Source of the DNA: JAFCDQ01 sp964571335
GTDB taxonomy: Archaea > Nanobdellota > Nanobdellia > Woesearchaeales > ARS49
Length of the DNA: 26,052 bases
Direction of reading: 5' to 3'
NCBI GenBank assembly: GCA_964571335.1
Contig: CAZNAM010000001.1
Location: 1 to 26,052 of the forward strand
Part shown: in pieces, positions 19,482 through 26,052 of the stretch
Position numbering within the stretch: position 1 is the stretch's first letter
How the letters are laid out: every line of letters starts with the position of its first letter
Made by a program: the position numbers and the translations under genes
The notes under the pieces: model-generated
Told to the model about the DNA's origin: nothing
What the model saw: only the letters and a program-made list of their open reading frames with translations
The model's database searches: none

Positions 19482-19862
19482 ATGAAAAATCAAAATAAAT
19501 GGTGTAAGACTTGGAATAGAAGTGTCCAGCCAAGAAAGCAGAGAGCATATAATAAAAATTGCCCTGTTCATATTAGAGGTAATATGATGTGTTCTCACCT
19601 TTCAAAAGAACTCAAAGAAAAACATGGATTCAGGTCTATAAGAATTAAGAAAGGTGACAAGATTAAAGTTTTAAGAGGACAATTCAAGGGGGTTGTTGGA
19701 AAAGTTGAAACTGTTAATACTATTAGACAAAGAATTTTTGTTACAGGTGTTGAACAGGAAAAAATGGATGGAAGCAAAGCTCTGTATCCCATTCATCCTT
19801 CAAATGTTTCAATTATTGAACTTGATTTGAATGATAAAAGAAGGTTAGGTGAAAAGAAATGA
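19482..19862 (+). CDS. rpl24: Ribosomal protein uL24
   Basis: 126 residues from the ATG at 19482, 1 nt after the uL14 stop; an in-frame TTG at 19473 would overlap uL14 and is unlikely. uL24 initiates large-subunit assembly and sits by the tunnel exit. The archaeal N-terminal extension has WNRSVQPRKQRAYNKNCPVH. The KOW motif is KKGDKIKVLRGQFKGVVGKV (about residues 57-76), followed by ALYPIHPSNVSIIEL. It overlaps rps4e by 4 nt. Confidence 0.93.
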   Translation: MKNQNKWCKTWNRSVQPRKQRAYNKNCPVHIRGNMMCSHLSKELKEKHGFRSIRIKKGDKIKVLRGQFKGVVGKVETVNTIRQRIFVTGVEQEKMDGSKALYPIHPSNVSIIELDLNDKRRLGEKK

Positions 19863-20542
19863 CTAAAAACCATTTGAAGAGGAATGTTGCAAATAAGAGT
19901 TGGATTCTCTTACGTAAAGAAAACAAATATGTAATAAAACCTTCAGCAGGAAAACACAAAATAAAAGATTGTGTTCCTTTAGGTTATTTACTAAAAAATC
20001 TTGGTTTTGTACAAACAACAAAAGAAGCTAAAAAACTTTTATTGTTAAATAATGTCCTTGTTGATAAGAAAAAAGTGATGGAAATTAAATATCCTATTGG
20101 TTTCATGGATGTTATTTCAGTTAATGATAAAAATTTAAGATGTGCTTTTGATAATAAAGGTAGAATTTGTTTTATTGACATAGATGAAGCAGATTCAAAT
20201 AAAAAAATATGCAAGATTCTTGAAAAAAGTAAAGTGAAACAAGGAAAAACTCAATTAAATTTATCTGACGGAAGAAATATTCTTGTTGATAAAGATGAAT
20301 TCAAGGTGGGTGATTCTATTGTTTTAGAATTGCCTTCTCAAAAAATAATTAAGAATTTATCTTTTAACACAGGAGCTCTTATTTTGCTCACCGGTGGAAA
20401 ACATATTGGCAGTACTGGTTTTATTGAAAAAATTTTACCTAAGCATATTTTATTTAAAGATGAAAAAGGAAATAAATTTCCAACACTAAAAAAATATGGT
20501 TTTGTTATTGGAACAAACAAACCAGAATTTAAGATAAAATGA
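19859..20542 (+). CDS. rps4e: Ribosomal protein eS4
   Basis: 227 residues. eS4 is an archaeo-eukaryotic small-subunit protein. The start has HLKRNVANKSWILLRKENKY. An S4-like RNA-binding segment follows (CVPLGYLLKNLGFVQTTKEA and LLLNNVLVDKKKVMEIKYPI), then a central beta domain (VGDSIVLELP). A KOW-like C-terminus holds GALILLTGGKHIGSTGFIEK. The length is normal for archaea. It overlaps rpl24 and rpl5 by 4 nt each. Confidence 0.94.
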   Translation: MTKNHLKRNVANKSWILLRKENKYVIKPSAGKHKIKDCVPLGYLLKNLGFVQTTKEAKKLLLLNNVLVDKKKVMEIKYPIGFMDVISVNDKNLRCAFDNKGRICFIDIDEADSNKKICKILEKSKVKQGKTQLNLSDGRNILVDKDEFKVGDSIVLELPSQKIIKNLSFNTGALILLTGGKHIGSTGFIEKILPKHILFKDEKGNKFPTLKKYGFVIGTNKPEFKIK

Positions 20543-21069
20543 ATCCGATGAAAAATATTAGGATGGCGAAAGTTACTCTCAACATAGGTGCTGGTAAAGA
20601 TCAGACCAAGTTAGAAAAAGGAATCCAATTAATTAAATCAATTACAGGTATTGACCCTATTAAAACTGTTACTCAAAAAAGAATTCCTTCATGGGGTATT
20701 AGACCTGGTTTGCCTATTGGTTGTAAACTTACTTTAAGAAAAGATATAGCAAAAGATGTCTTGAAAAGAATTCTTGTTGCTAAAGAGAATACTCTTAACT
20801 TAACTAATTTTGATCAAAAAGGAAATGTTTCATTTGGCATTCATGAATATATTGACATTCCTGGTGTTGTTTATGATCCTAAAATAGGAATTATGGGTTT
20901 ACAAATTTGTATAACTCTTGAAAAACCAGGATTTAGAATTAAACATAGAAAAATTAATGCTAAAAAAATTCCAAAAAATCATAATGTATCTCAAGAAGAG
21001 GCAGTTAGCTTCCTTAAAGATGAATTTGGAGTTATTATTAATATAGGTGATTCAGGTGATAGAAAATGA
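20539..21069 (+). CDS. rpl5: Ribosomal protein uL5
   Basis: 176 residues. uL5 binds 5S rRNA and contacts the P-site tRNA elbow. It starts NPMKNIRMAKVTLNIGAGKD, as in other archaea, which supports the first ATG over the one three codons on. Further motifs: TQKRIPSWGIRPGLPIGCKL, FGIHEYIDIPGVVYDPKIGI and GMDL-equivalent MGLQICITLEKPGFRI. It overlaps both neighbours by 4 nt. Confidence 0.95.
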   Translation: MNPMKNIRMAKVTLNIGAGKDQTKLEKGIQLIKSITGIDPIKTVTQKRIPSWGIRPGLPIGCKLTLRKDIAKDVLKRILVAKENTLNLTNFDQKGNVSFGIHEYIDIPGVVYDPKIGIMGLQICITLEKPGFRIKHRKINAKKIPKNHNVSQEEAVSFLKDEFGVIINIGDSGDRK

Positions 21070-21296
21070 CTGTGAGTGATTGGAGAAAAGCTTTCAAACA
21101 GCTTAAAGCTAAACCAGCGAAGTTAAGAAAGTATATCAAGCATAATGCTCCTAAGAAAAGGGGTGTTGGAAGAACAACTAAAAAATGTTCAAGGTGCGGC
21201 AGTCATGGAGGCCATATTAGCAAATATGGTGTTAACTTATGTAGGCATTGTTTTAGAGAACTTGCAACAAAAGTTGGTTTCAAAAAATATAGTTGA
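21066..21296 (+). CDS. rps14: Ribosomal protein uS14 (zinc-binding, N-terminally extended)
   Basis: 76 residues. Four cysteines, C41-x2-C44 and C59-x2-C62, form the zinc ribbon that anchors uS14 in the small-subunit head; the core ends RELATKVGFKKYS. Most archaeal uS14 proteins have about 50-56 residues. This one carries about 20 extra N-terminal residues (SDWRKAFKQLKAKPAKLRKY), a helical, basic extension that I associate with Woese-/Pacearchaeota-like lineages (from memory). The start overlaps the uL5 stop by 4 nt. Confidence 0.93.
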   Translation: MTVSDWRKAFKQLKAKPAKLRKYIKHNAPKKRGVGRTTKKCSRCGSHGGHISKYGVNLCRHCFRELATKVGFKKYS

Positions 21297-21310
21297 GGAA
21301 ATAAAAGAAA

Positions 21311-21700
21311 ATGTTGAATGACCCTTTAGCAAATGTTTTGTCGAAAATATTAAATTATGAAGATAAAGGTAAGAAAGAGTTAATCATACATCCTTGCTCT
21401 AAGATAATTAAAAATATTTTAAAAATATTTCAAGAAAAACTTTATATTGGCGAGCTTGAAGAAATTACAACCTCAAGAGGGGGAGTTTCAAAACTTAATT
21501 TAATTGGTTCAATTAATAAATGTGGAGTAATCAAACCAAGATTTAGTGTAACTCTTGATGAATATGATAAATTTGAAAAAAGATATTTGCCTTCAGTAGG
21601 TGTTGGTATTTTAATTGTTTCAACTTCAAAAGGTTTAATGACCCATGAAGAAGCTAAAAATAAAAAATTGGGAGGCAGGCTTATTGCTTACTGTTACTAA
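21311..21700 (+). CDS. rps8: Ribosomal protein uS8
   Basis: 129 residues. uS8 is a central-domain 16S rRNA binder. It starts LNDPLANVLSKILNYEDKGK. The C-terminal domain carries PRFSVTLDEYDKFEKRYLPS and the conserved VGILIVSTSKGLMTHEEAKN, then GGRLIAYCY. GAGG 14 nt upstream, just beyond the uS14 stop, is a plausible weak ribosome-binding site. The stop overlaps the rpl6 start by 1 nt (TAATG). Confidence 0.95.
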   Translation: MLNDPLANVLSKILNYEDKGKKELIIHPCSKIIKNILKIFQEKLYIGELEEITTSRGGVSKLNLIGSINKCGVIKPRFSVTLDEYDKFEKRYLPSVGVGILIVSTSKGLMTHEEAKNKKLGGRLIAYCY

Positions 21701-22242
21701 TGAAAGAAGATCTTCAAGAAATTATTGAAATTGGGGAAGGAATTGAAGTTTCATTAGCTGGAACTATTTTAAATGTTAAAGGCCCTGCTGGAGAATTGTC
21801 TAAAGATTTTGAACATCCTAGAATTACAATTAAAGTAGAAGATAATAAAATAATTCTTGAAACAAAAAATGCAACTAAAAGAGAAAAAACTATGCTGAAA
21901 ACTTTTATTGCTCATATTAAAAATTTATTAAAAGGCGTAAAAAATAAATTTTTGTACACTCTTAAAATTTGTTCAAGTCACTTTCCTATGAATGTTTCTT
22001 TAAGTGGGAAAAAATTAATTATCAAAAATTTTTTGGGTGAAAAGTGTCCGAGAAATTTAAAGATTAAGGAAGGTGTTGAGGTTAAAATTAACGGAGACCT
22101 TATTGAAGTTTCATCTTGTAGCAAAGAGTTTGCAGGAAATGTTGCTTCAGATATTGAATTACTCACTAAAAAAGTCGGCAAAGATGTAAGAATTTTTCAA
22201 GATGGTATTTATATTACAGATAAAGGGGGTAAAGCAGTATAA
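21700..22242 (+). CDS. rpl6: Ribosomal protein uL6
   Basis: 180 residues, two similar alpha/beta domains at the base of the L7/L12 stalk near the factor-binding site. N-domain: VSLAGTILNVKGPAGELSKD. The middle is AHIKNLLKGVKNKFLYTLKI. C-domain: LGEKCPRNLKIKEGVEVKI, ending with FQDGIYITDKG. It shares one base with rps8 and one with rpl32e (TAATG junctions on both sides). Confidence 0.95.
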   Translation: MKEDLQEIIEIGEGIEVSLAGTILNVKGPAGELSKDFEHPRITIKVEDNKIILETKNATKREKTMLKTFIAHIKNLLKGVKNKFLYTLKICSSHFPMNVSLSGKKLIIKNFLGEKCPRNLKIKEGVEVKINGDLIEVSSCSKEFAGNVASDIELLTKKVGKDVRIFQDGIYITDKGGKAV

Positions 22243-22817
22243 TGACAGAAAAAAAGAAATTGTTGGAATTAAAGAAAGAGATGAATAAAAAAAGACCTGC
22301 TTTTACCAGAGAAGGTTCCCAAAATAGAGTTAGAATTGGAACAAAATGGAGAAAACCTCGCGGTTTACAGAGTAAAATGAAACATCAAGCCGCAGGACAT
22401 AAAGCAAGAGTCAAAATAGGTTATAGAACTCCCGCAGAAGTTAGAAATTTAGATTCACAAGGTTATAATTTAATTAAAGTAAAAAATATTGATGATTTAG
22501 AAAAATTAGATATAAAAAAAGATAAAGCTATCTTAAGTGCAAGTCTAGGCATCAAAAGCAAGATTAAAATTCTTGAAAAATGTATTGAAAAAAATATTCG
22601 AGTTAAAAACTTCAAAAAAACATTAGATGAAAAAATTTTAGAATTTAAAGATTCTCTTAAAATGAAAAAACAGAAAAAAGAAAAGAAAGTTGTTGAAAAG
22701 AAAAAGAAGAAAACTGTTGAGAAGAAAGAGGAACTTGAAAAAAAAATCATAAGTGCTGAAGAAAAAAAGAAAGAAGAGAAAAAAGAAATGGATAAGGTTC
22801 TAACAAAACGAGGATAA
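22242..22817 (+). CDS. rpl32e: Ribosomal protein eL32 with long charged C-terminal tail
   Basis: 191 residues. The eL32 core spans about residues 10-130: RPAFTREGSQNRVRIGTKWR, then KPRGLQSKMKHQAAGHKARV, KIGYRTPAEVRNLDSQGYNL and a helical end (KNFKKTLDEKILEF). Residues ~138-191 are almost only Lys and Glu with a few Val and Ala, an extension not needed for the fold and likely a long charged helix or disordered tail. It lies 1 nt before rpl19e. The frame is intact and the tail has the same AT-rich codon use. Confidence 0.93.
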   Translation: MTEKKKLLELKKEMNKKRPAFTREGSQNRVRIGTKWRKPRGLQSKMKHQAAGHKARVKIGYRTPAEVRNLDSQGYNLIKVKNIDDLEKLDIKKDKAILSASLGIKSKIKILEKCIEKNIRVKNFKKTLDEKILEFKDSLKMKKQKKEKKVVEKKKKKTVEKKEELEKKIISAEEKKKEEKKEMDKVLTKRG

Positions 22818-22818
22818 A

Positions 22819-23262
22819 ATGAAATTACAAAAAAGATTAGCCGCAAGTGTTGCAAAAGCAAGCCCTCATCGTGTTAAATTGAACACTGAAGAACTTTCAG
22901 CAATTAAAGAAGCAATTACTAAAGCAGATATTAAATCACTTATTAAAAAAGGTTTAATCAAAATTGCTCAAATCAGAGGTAAAGGTAATTTTCATTCAAG
23001 AAAGAAGAAAGCTCAAAAAAGAAAGGGCAGACAGAGTGGTCATGGTTCAAGAAAAGGTAAAGCTACTGCTCGTGAAAAACCTAAAAGAAAATGGATTAAC
23101 AAAATAAGATCTCAAAGAGTTTTTCTTAAAACGCTTAAAGAAAAAAAATATGTTGATGATAAAACTTATCGAAACTTATACAGAAAAGCTAAAGGTGGTT
23201 TTTTCAGAAATAAAAGACATATAAAAAACTTCATTGAAGAACAAGGTTTAATTAAAAAATGA
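22819..23262 (+). CDS. rpl19e: Ribosomal protein eL19
   Basis: 147 residues, normal for archaea. eL19 is an archaeo-eukaryotic large-subunit protein with a long helix. Motifs: LQKRLAASVAKASPHRVKLN, then KADIKSLIKKGLIKIAQIRG. The basic linker holds GRQSGHGSRKGKATAREKPK, followed by RKAKGGFFRNKRHIKNFIEE. It overlaps rpl18 by 4 nt. Confidence 0.95.
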   Translation: MKLQKRLAASVAKASPHRVKLNTEELSAIKEAITKADIKSLIKKGLIKIAQIRGKGNFHSRKKKAQKRKGRQSGHGSRKGKATAREKPKRKWINKIRSQRVFLKTLKEKKYVDDKTYRNLYRKAKGGFFRNKRHIKNFIEEQGLIKK

Positions 23263-23828
23263 AATCATCAAAAACTAGAACTATAAAATATAGAAGAAGC
23301 CGTGAAGGCAAGACTAGTTATAAAACTAGACTGAAATTATTATTAAGTAAAAAAAGCAGAATTACTGTAAGAAAAAGTTCTAAGTATATTCGTGCTCAAA
23401 TCATTGAATATGTTCCTAAAGGGGATAAAGTTTTAATAACTATTAGCAGTAAAATTTTGAAAGATTTTGGTTGGAAAGGTAATTTTTGCAATATTCCTGC
23501 TGCTTATCTTACTGGCTTGGTTTTAGCTAAGAAAACAGGCAATAAAAATTGTATTTTTGATATTGGATTGCAGACTTCAATTAAAGGAAATGTTATTTTT
23601 GCTTTTGCAAAAGGTTGTTTAGATGGAGGTCTTATTTTTCCTTGTTCAGAAAATGTTTTTCCTTCTGAAGAAAAAATTACCGGAAAACACATTGCAGATT
23701 TTGCAAAATTGTTAAAAAAAGACAAAGATAGATTTGAAAAACAATTTGGAAAACTTATAAAAAGTATGAATCCTGAAAAAATTGTAGACCATTTTAAGGA
23801 GGTTAAACAGAAAATCTTAGAAAAATGA
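23259..23828 (+). CDS. rpl18: Ribosomal protein uL18
   Basis: 189 residues. uL18 binds 5S rRNA with uL5 in the central protuberance. It begins with a basic stretch (YRRSREGKTSYKTRLKLLLS), followed by SRITVRKSSKYIRAQIIEYV. The core has FGWKGNFCNIPAAYLTGLVL and FAFAKGCLDGGLIFPCSENV. The archaeal C-terminus (RFEKQFGKLIKSMNPEKIVD) follows. Overlaps of 4 nt occur on both sides. Confidence 0.95.
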   Translation: MKSSKTRTIKYRRSREGKTSYKTRLKLLLSKKSRITVRKSSKYIRAQIIEYVPKGDKVLITISSKILKDFGWKGNFCNIPAAYLTGLVLAKKTGNKNCIFDIGLQTSIKGNVIFAFAKGCLDGGLIFPCSENVFPSEEKITGKHIADFAKLLKKDKDRFEKQFGKLIKSMNPEKIVDHFKEVKQKILEK

Positions 23829-24703
23829 CTAAAGAAAAAGAAGAATTGGGAAAAAGTATTGAAGAAGAAAAAAACTTGAAAGAGTTAGATATTGAAGAAA
23901 AGCTTGAATTAGAAAAAGATATTATTACAGATATTCCTTTAGAAAAAAAAGAAAATTTAGAAGTGAAAGAAAAAATTGAAAAAAAAGACGGAATTGGTAA
24001 AGAAATTGAAGGATGGACTCCTAAAACCGAAATTGGTAAAAAGGTTAAAGCAGGAATTATATCAAATATTGATGAAATTCTTGATTATGGCAAACCTATT
24101 TTAGAATCAGAAATTGTTGATTTTTTAATTCCTAACTTAAAAAATGAGCTTTTATTAGTTGGTCAATCAAAAGGTAAATTTGGTGGTGGTGCAAGAAGAA
24201 TTTTCAAGCAGACCCAGAAAAAAACTCCTGAAGGTAATAAACCATCTTTCTCTTGTGTTGCTGTTGTTGGGAATGAAAATGGTTATGTTGGTATTGGTTT
24301 TGGAAAAAGTAAAGATACTGTTCCTGCAAGAGAAAAAGCAATTAGAAATGCTAAATTAAATATTTTCAAGGTGCGGAGAGGTTGTGGTAGTTGGGAATGT
24401 AATTGTAAAACTCCTCACAGCATCCCTTTGGAAGTTGAAGGAAAATGCGGTTCTGTTAATATCAAACTTTTATCTGCCCCTAAAGGAAAAGGTTTATGTG
24501 TTGAAAGTGAGTGTGGCAAAATTTTGAAAATTGCGGGAATTAAAGATGTTTGGTCTAAAAGCTCTGGTCAAAGCAGAGTTAAAACAAATTTAGTTAAAGC
24601 TTTAATCAAAGCTCTTAAAAAATTAAGTAGTTATAAAATAAGTCAAGATTTTGGTGAAAAGGTTGGTCTTATTGATGGGAAAATTATGGAGAAAGAACAA
24701 TGA
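23825..24703 (+). CDS. rps5: Ribosomal protein uS5 with acidic N-terminal extension
   Basis: 292 residues, longer than the roughly 210-240 typical of archaeal uS5. Residues 1-58 are an added Glu/Lys-rich, coiled-coil-like stretch. The family part starts at about 60 (EGWTPKTEIGKKVKAGIISN). The double-stranded-RNA-binding-like domain contains NELLLVGQSKGKFGGGARRI and GYVGIGFGKSKDTVPAREKA. The C-domain has HSIPLEVEGKCGSVNIKLLS and IAGIKDVWSKSSGQSRVKTN. uS5 controls decoding fidelity and mRNA entry. A start nearer residue 60 cannot be excluded, but the ATG at 23825 makes the usual 4-nt overlap with rpl18. Confidence 0.94.
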   Translation: MTKEKEELGKSIEEEKNLKELDIEEKLELEKDIITDIPLEKKENLEVKEKIEKKDGIGKEIEGWTPKTEIGKKVKAGIISNIDEILDYGKPILESEIVDFLIPNLKNELLLVGQSKGKFGGGARRIFKQTQKKTPEGNKPSFSCVAVVGNENGYVGIGFGKSKDTVPAREKAIRNAKLNIFKVRRGCGSWECNCKTPHSIPLEVEGKCGSVNIKLLSAPKGKGLCVESECGKILKIAGIKDVWSKSSGQSRVKTNLVKALIKALKKLSSYKISQDFGEKVGLIDGKIMEKEQ

Positions 24704-25047
24704 GTAAATTAGCCATTATTCAGATTAGAGGAACAATAAGGGTTTCATTCACGGTTAAAGATACTCTTAAAAAACTTAAACTTAAAAAAAAGCATAATTG
24801 TAGAATTATTGAGGATTCTCCTTCAATCAAAGGCATGGTTGAAAAAATAAAGCATTTGGTTACTTGGGGAGATATTGATGATGAAACAATTACTTTACTT
24901 AAAGCAAGAGGTGAAGGTCCTGTTTTTGCTTTACACCCTCCCCGAAAAGGTTTTGGTAGAAAAGGAATTAAGATGCCTTTCCTTAAAGGTGGAAGTTATG
25001 GAAACAGAAAAGAAAAAATTAATGATTTAATAAAGAGGATGTTATAA
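24700..25047 (+). CDS. rpl30: Ribosomal protein uL30, short form
   Basis: 115 residues. The N-terminal ferredoxin-like part is clear (KLAIIQIRGTIRVSFTVKDT; then IIEDSPSIKGMVEKIKHLVT). The C-terminus has the archaeal VFALHPPRKGFGRKGIKMPF and NDLIKRML ends. Archaeal uL30 is usually about 150 residues. Here the middle segment between the VTWGDID block and the HPPRKGF block is about 40 residues shorter. The frame is continuous, so this is a natural deletion. It overlaps rps5 by 4 nt. Confidence 0.92.
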   Translation: MSKLAIIQIRGTIRVSFTVKDTLKKLKLKKKHNCRIIEDSPSIKGMVEKIKHLVTWGDIDDETITLLKARGEGPVFALHPPRKGFGRKGIKMPFLKGGSYGNRKEKINDLIKRML

Positions 25048-25049
25048 AA

Positions 25050-25490
25050 ATGGTAACTAATAGAACATCTAAATCAAGAAAGCTCAGAGGAGTAAGACAA
25101 CATGGTTATGGCAAAACTCACAGGGGTGCTGGTAACAGAGGTGGAAGAGGCAATGCTGGAACTGGTAAAAAAGCTGATCAAAAAAAATCCACTAAGTGGG
25201 GTATCAAAAAATATTTTGGTAAAAGTGGTTTTGTCAGATTAAGAAATAAAAAAAATATTGTTTCAATTAATATTAATTTAATTAATGAAAAATTGGATTA
25301 TTTTATTAAGAAAGGTTTTGCAAAGGAAAATAAGGAAGTTTTAGAAATTGATTTGAAAAAAGCGGGATATAATAAATTATTAGGTACAGGAACCCCTGTT
25401 AAAAAATTCAATATAAAAGTTTCATCAGCTAGTAAAAAAGCTTTGGAAAAGATTAAAAATGCTGGTGGAGAAATTATAACTGAGGTTTGA
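25050..25490 (+). CDS. rpl15: Ribosomal protein uL15
   Basis: 146 residues, late-assembling 23S rRNA binder. The basic Gly-rich N-terminus is typical: SRKLRGVRQHGYGKTHRGAG, then NRGGRGNAGTGKKADQKKST. The C-terminal globular part includes YNKLLGTGTPVKKFNIKVSS and a final SKKALEKIKNAGGEIITEV. It begins 2 nt after the uL30 stop and ends 1 nt before secY. Confidence 0.95.
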   Translation: MVTNRTSKSRKLRGVRQHGYGKTHRGAGNRGGRGNAGTGKKADQKKSTKWGIKKYFGKSGFVRLRNKKNIVSININLINEKLDYFIKKGFAKENKEVLEIDLKKAGYNKLLGTGTPVKKFNIKVSSASKKALEKIKNAGGEIITEV

Positions 25491-25491
25491 A

Positions 25492-26052
25492 ATGTCTTTT
25501 TTGAAAAATTTACTTTTTAATTTACCCGAAGTGGCAGGTCCTGCTAAAAAAAAGCTTTCTTTCAAGGAGAAGCTTAAATGGACAGGTATTATCTTAATTA
25601 TTTTTTTTGTTCTTGGTTTGATTCCTTTATTTGGTTTAGGAACTAATGCATTGACACGTTTTGAAATGTTGTCTGTTATTTTAGGAGCTAGTTTTGGAAG
25701 TATAATTTCTTTAGGTATTGGTCCTATTGTTACTGCAAGTATTGTTTTACAATTGCTTAATGGTTCTGGGTTAGTTAAGTTTGATCTTACTTCTCCAGAT
25801 GGAAAAAGAAAATTTCAAGGAGTTCAAAAAATAATGTCATTATTTTTTATTTTATTTGAGGGTTTTATTTATGTTTTTATGGGTGGTTTAACTCCTCCTG
25901 AACAATTTATCGGAACTCCTATTTTCTTTCAGCTTCAATTAGTGCTTGTTGCTCAATTATTTTTAGGTGGTTTATTAATTTTATTTATGGATGAAGTGAT
26001 TAGTAAATGGGGTTTTGGCAGTGGTATTAGCTTATTTATCGCCGCAGGGGTT
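25492..26052 (+). CDS. secY: Protein translocase channel SecY, N-terminal part (runs off the window)
   Basis: 187 codons in frame to the window edge. SecY is the pore of the Sec translocon (Sec61-alpha homologue). It starts with an amphipathic cytosolic helix (LKNLLFNLPEVAGPA) and TM1 at about residues 30-48. The plug region has LGTNALTRFEMLSVILGASF, and TM2 includes GPIVTASIVLQLLNG with the conserved TAS-x-x-x-Q-L. Further hydrophobic segments follow, ending in GFGSGISLFIAAGV. It follows uL15 by 1 nt, the usual archaeal place at the end of the superoperon. Confidence 0.95.
   Translation, partial: MSFLKNLLFNLPEVAGPAKKKLSFKEKLKWTGIILIIFFVLGLIPLFGLGTNALTRFEMLSVILGASFGSIISLGIGPIVTASIVLQLLNGSGLVKFDLTSPDGKRKFQGVQKIMSLFFILFEGFIYVFMGGLTPPEQFIGTPIFFQLQLVLVAQLFLGGLLILFMDEVISKWGFGSGISLFIAAGV

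Noticed and set aside
22655..22817. Possible sequencing or frameshift artefact at the end of eL32
   Set aside because: The Lys/Glu tail stays in frame, ends in a normal stop 1 nt before rpl19e and matches the codon use of the operon.
1..26052. Insertion sequences, integrase, CRISPR array or defence island
   Set aside because: No transposase or integrase motifs, no direct repeats with regular spacers and no defence-type domains were seen; the window is housekeeping plus lineage-specific small genes.

Overview
The window is a gene-dense, very AT-rich stretch of an archaeal chromosome. The signs of Archaea are a full archaeal-order ribosomal-protein superoperon with the archaeo-eukaryotic proteins S4e, L32e and L19e plus aIF1, PCNA, a Hef helicase-nuclease, an archaeal RNase J, a primase, an intron-bearing tRNA and TATA-box promoters. 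A single-chain primase (PriS core fused to a PriL-type Fe-S domain), a bacterial-type GyrA, ScpB, an unusually long S14 and many small family-specific proteins point to a DPANN lineage, most likely Pacearchaeota/Woesearchaeota-like. That placement is inference from gene content.

Layout. 1-1715 (minus): an operon of a conserved wHTH-ended protein, ScpB, a 47-residue zinc ribbon too short for usual gene calling, and the N-terminus of GyrA. This looks like a chromosome-organisation cassette. 1850-2938 (plus): three tightly packed small coiled-coil proteins, two of which share a domain. 2957-3064 (minus): tRNA-Leu(CAA) with a 24-nt intron. 3157-5799 (plus): RNase J, PCNA and an unknown protein coupled to PCNA. 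5840-7027 (minus): a protein with six exact 29-residue helical repeats followed by a coiled-coil protein. 7139-8187: small unknowns and a PRC-barrel protein. 8260-10018 (plus): TraB-family protein, an M50-like membrane protein without its HExxH motif, and a small membrane protein. 10084-13743 (plus): Hef, then the fused primase. 13812-13925: a GC-rich structured RNA candidate with its own TATA box. 13998-26052 (plus): the ribosomal superoperon L3-L4-L23-L2-S19-L22-S3-L29-aIF1-S17-L14-L24-S4e-L5-S14-S8-L6-L32e-L19e-L18-S5-L30-L15-SecY. SecY runs off the end.

Two expression modes are visible. Most first genes of a transcript have a TATA-like box centred about 26-30 nt before the start codon, which implies leaderless mRNAs. 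Internal genes are coupled by ATGA overlaps or gaps of 0-17 nt, sometimes with Shine-Dalgarno-like GGAG/GAGG/GGTGA. The observations most worth following up are the structured RNA before the ribosomal operon, the duplicated coiled-coil trio, the degenerate M50 protein, the altered Hef nuclease motif, the fused primase, and the absence of the RNase P protein Rpp29 from its usual place between aIF1 and S17. No mobile element, CRISPR array or rRNA gene was seen.
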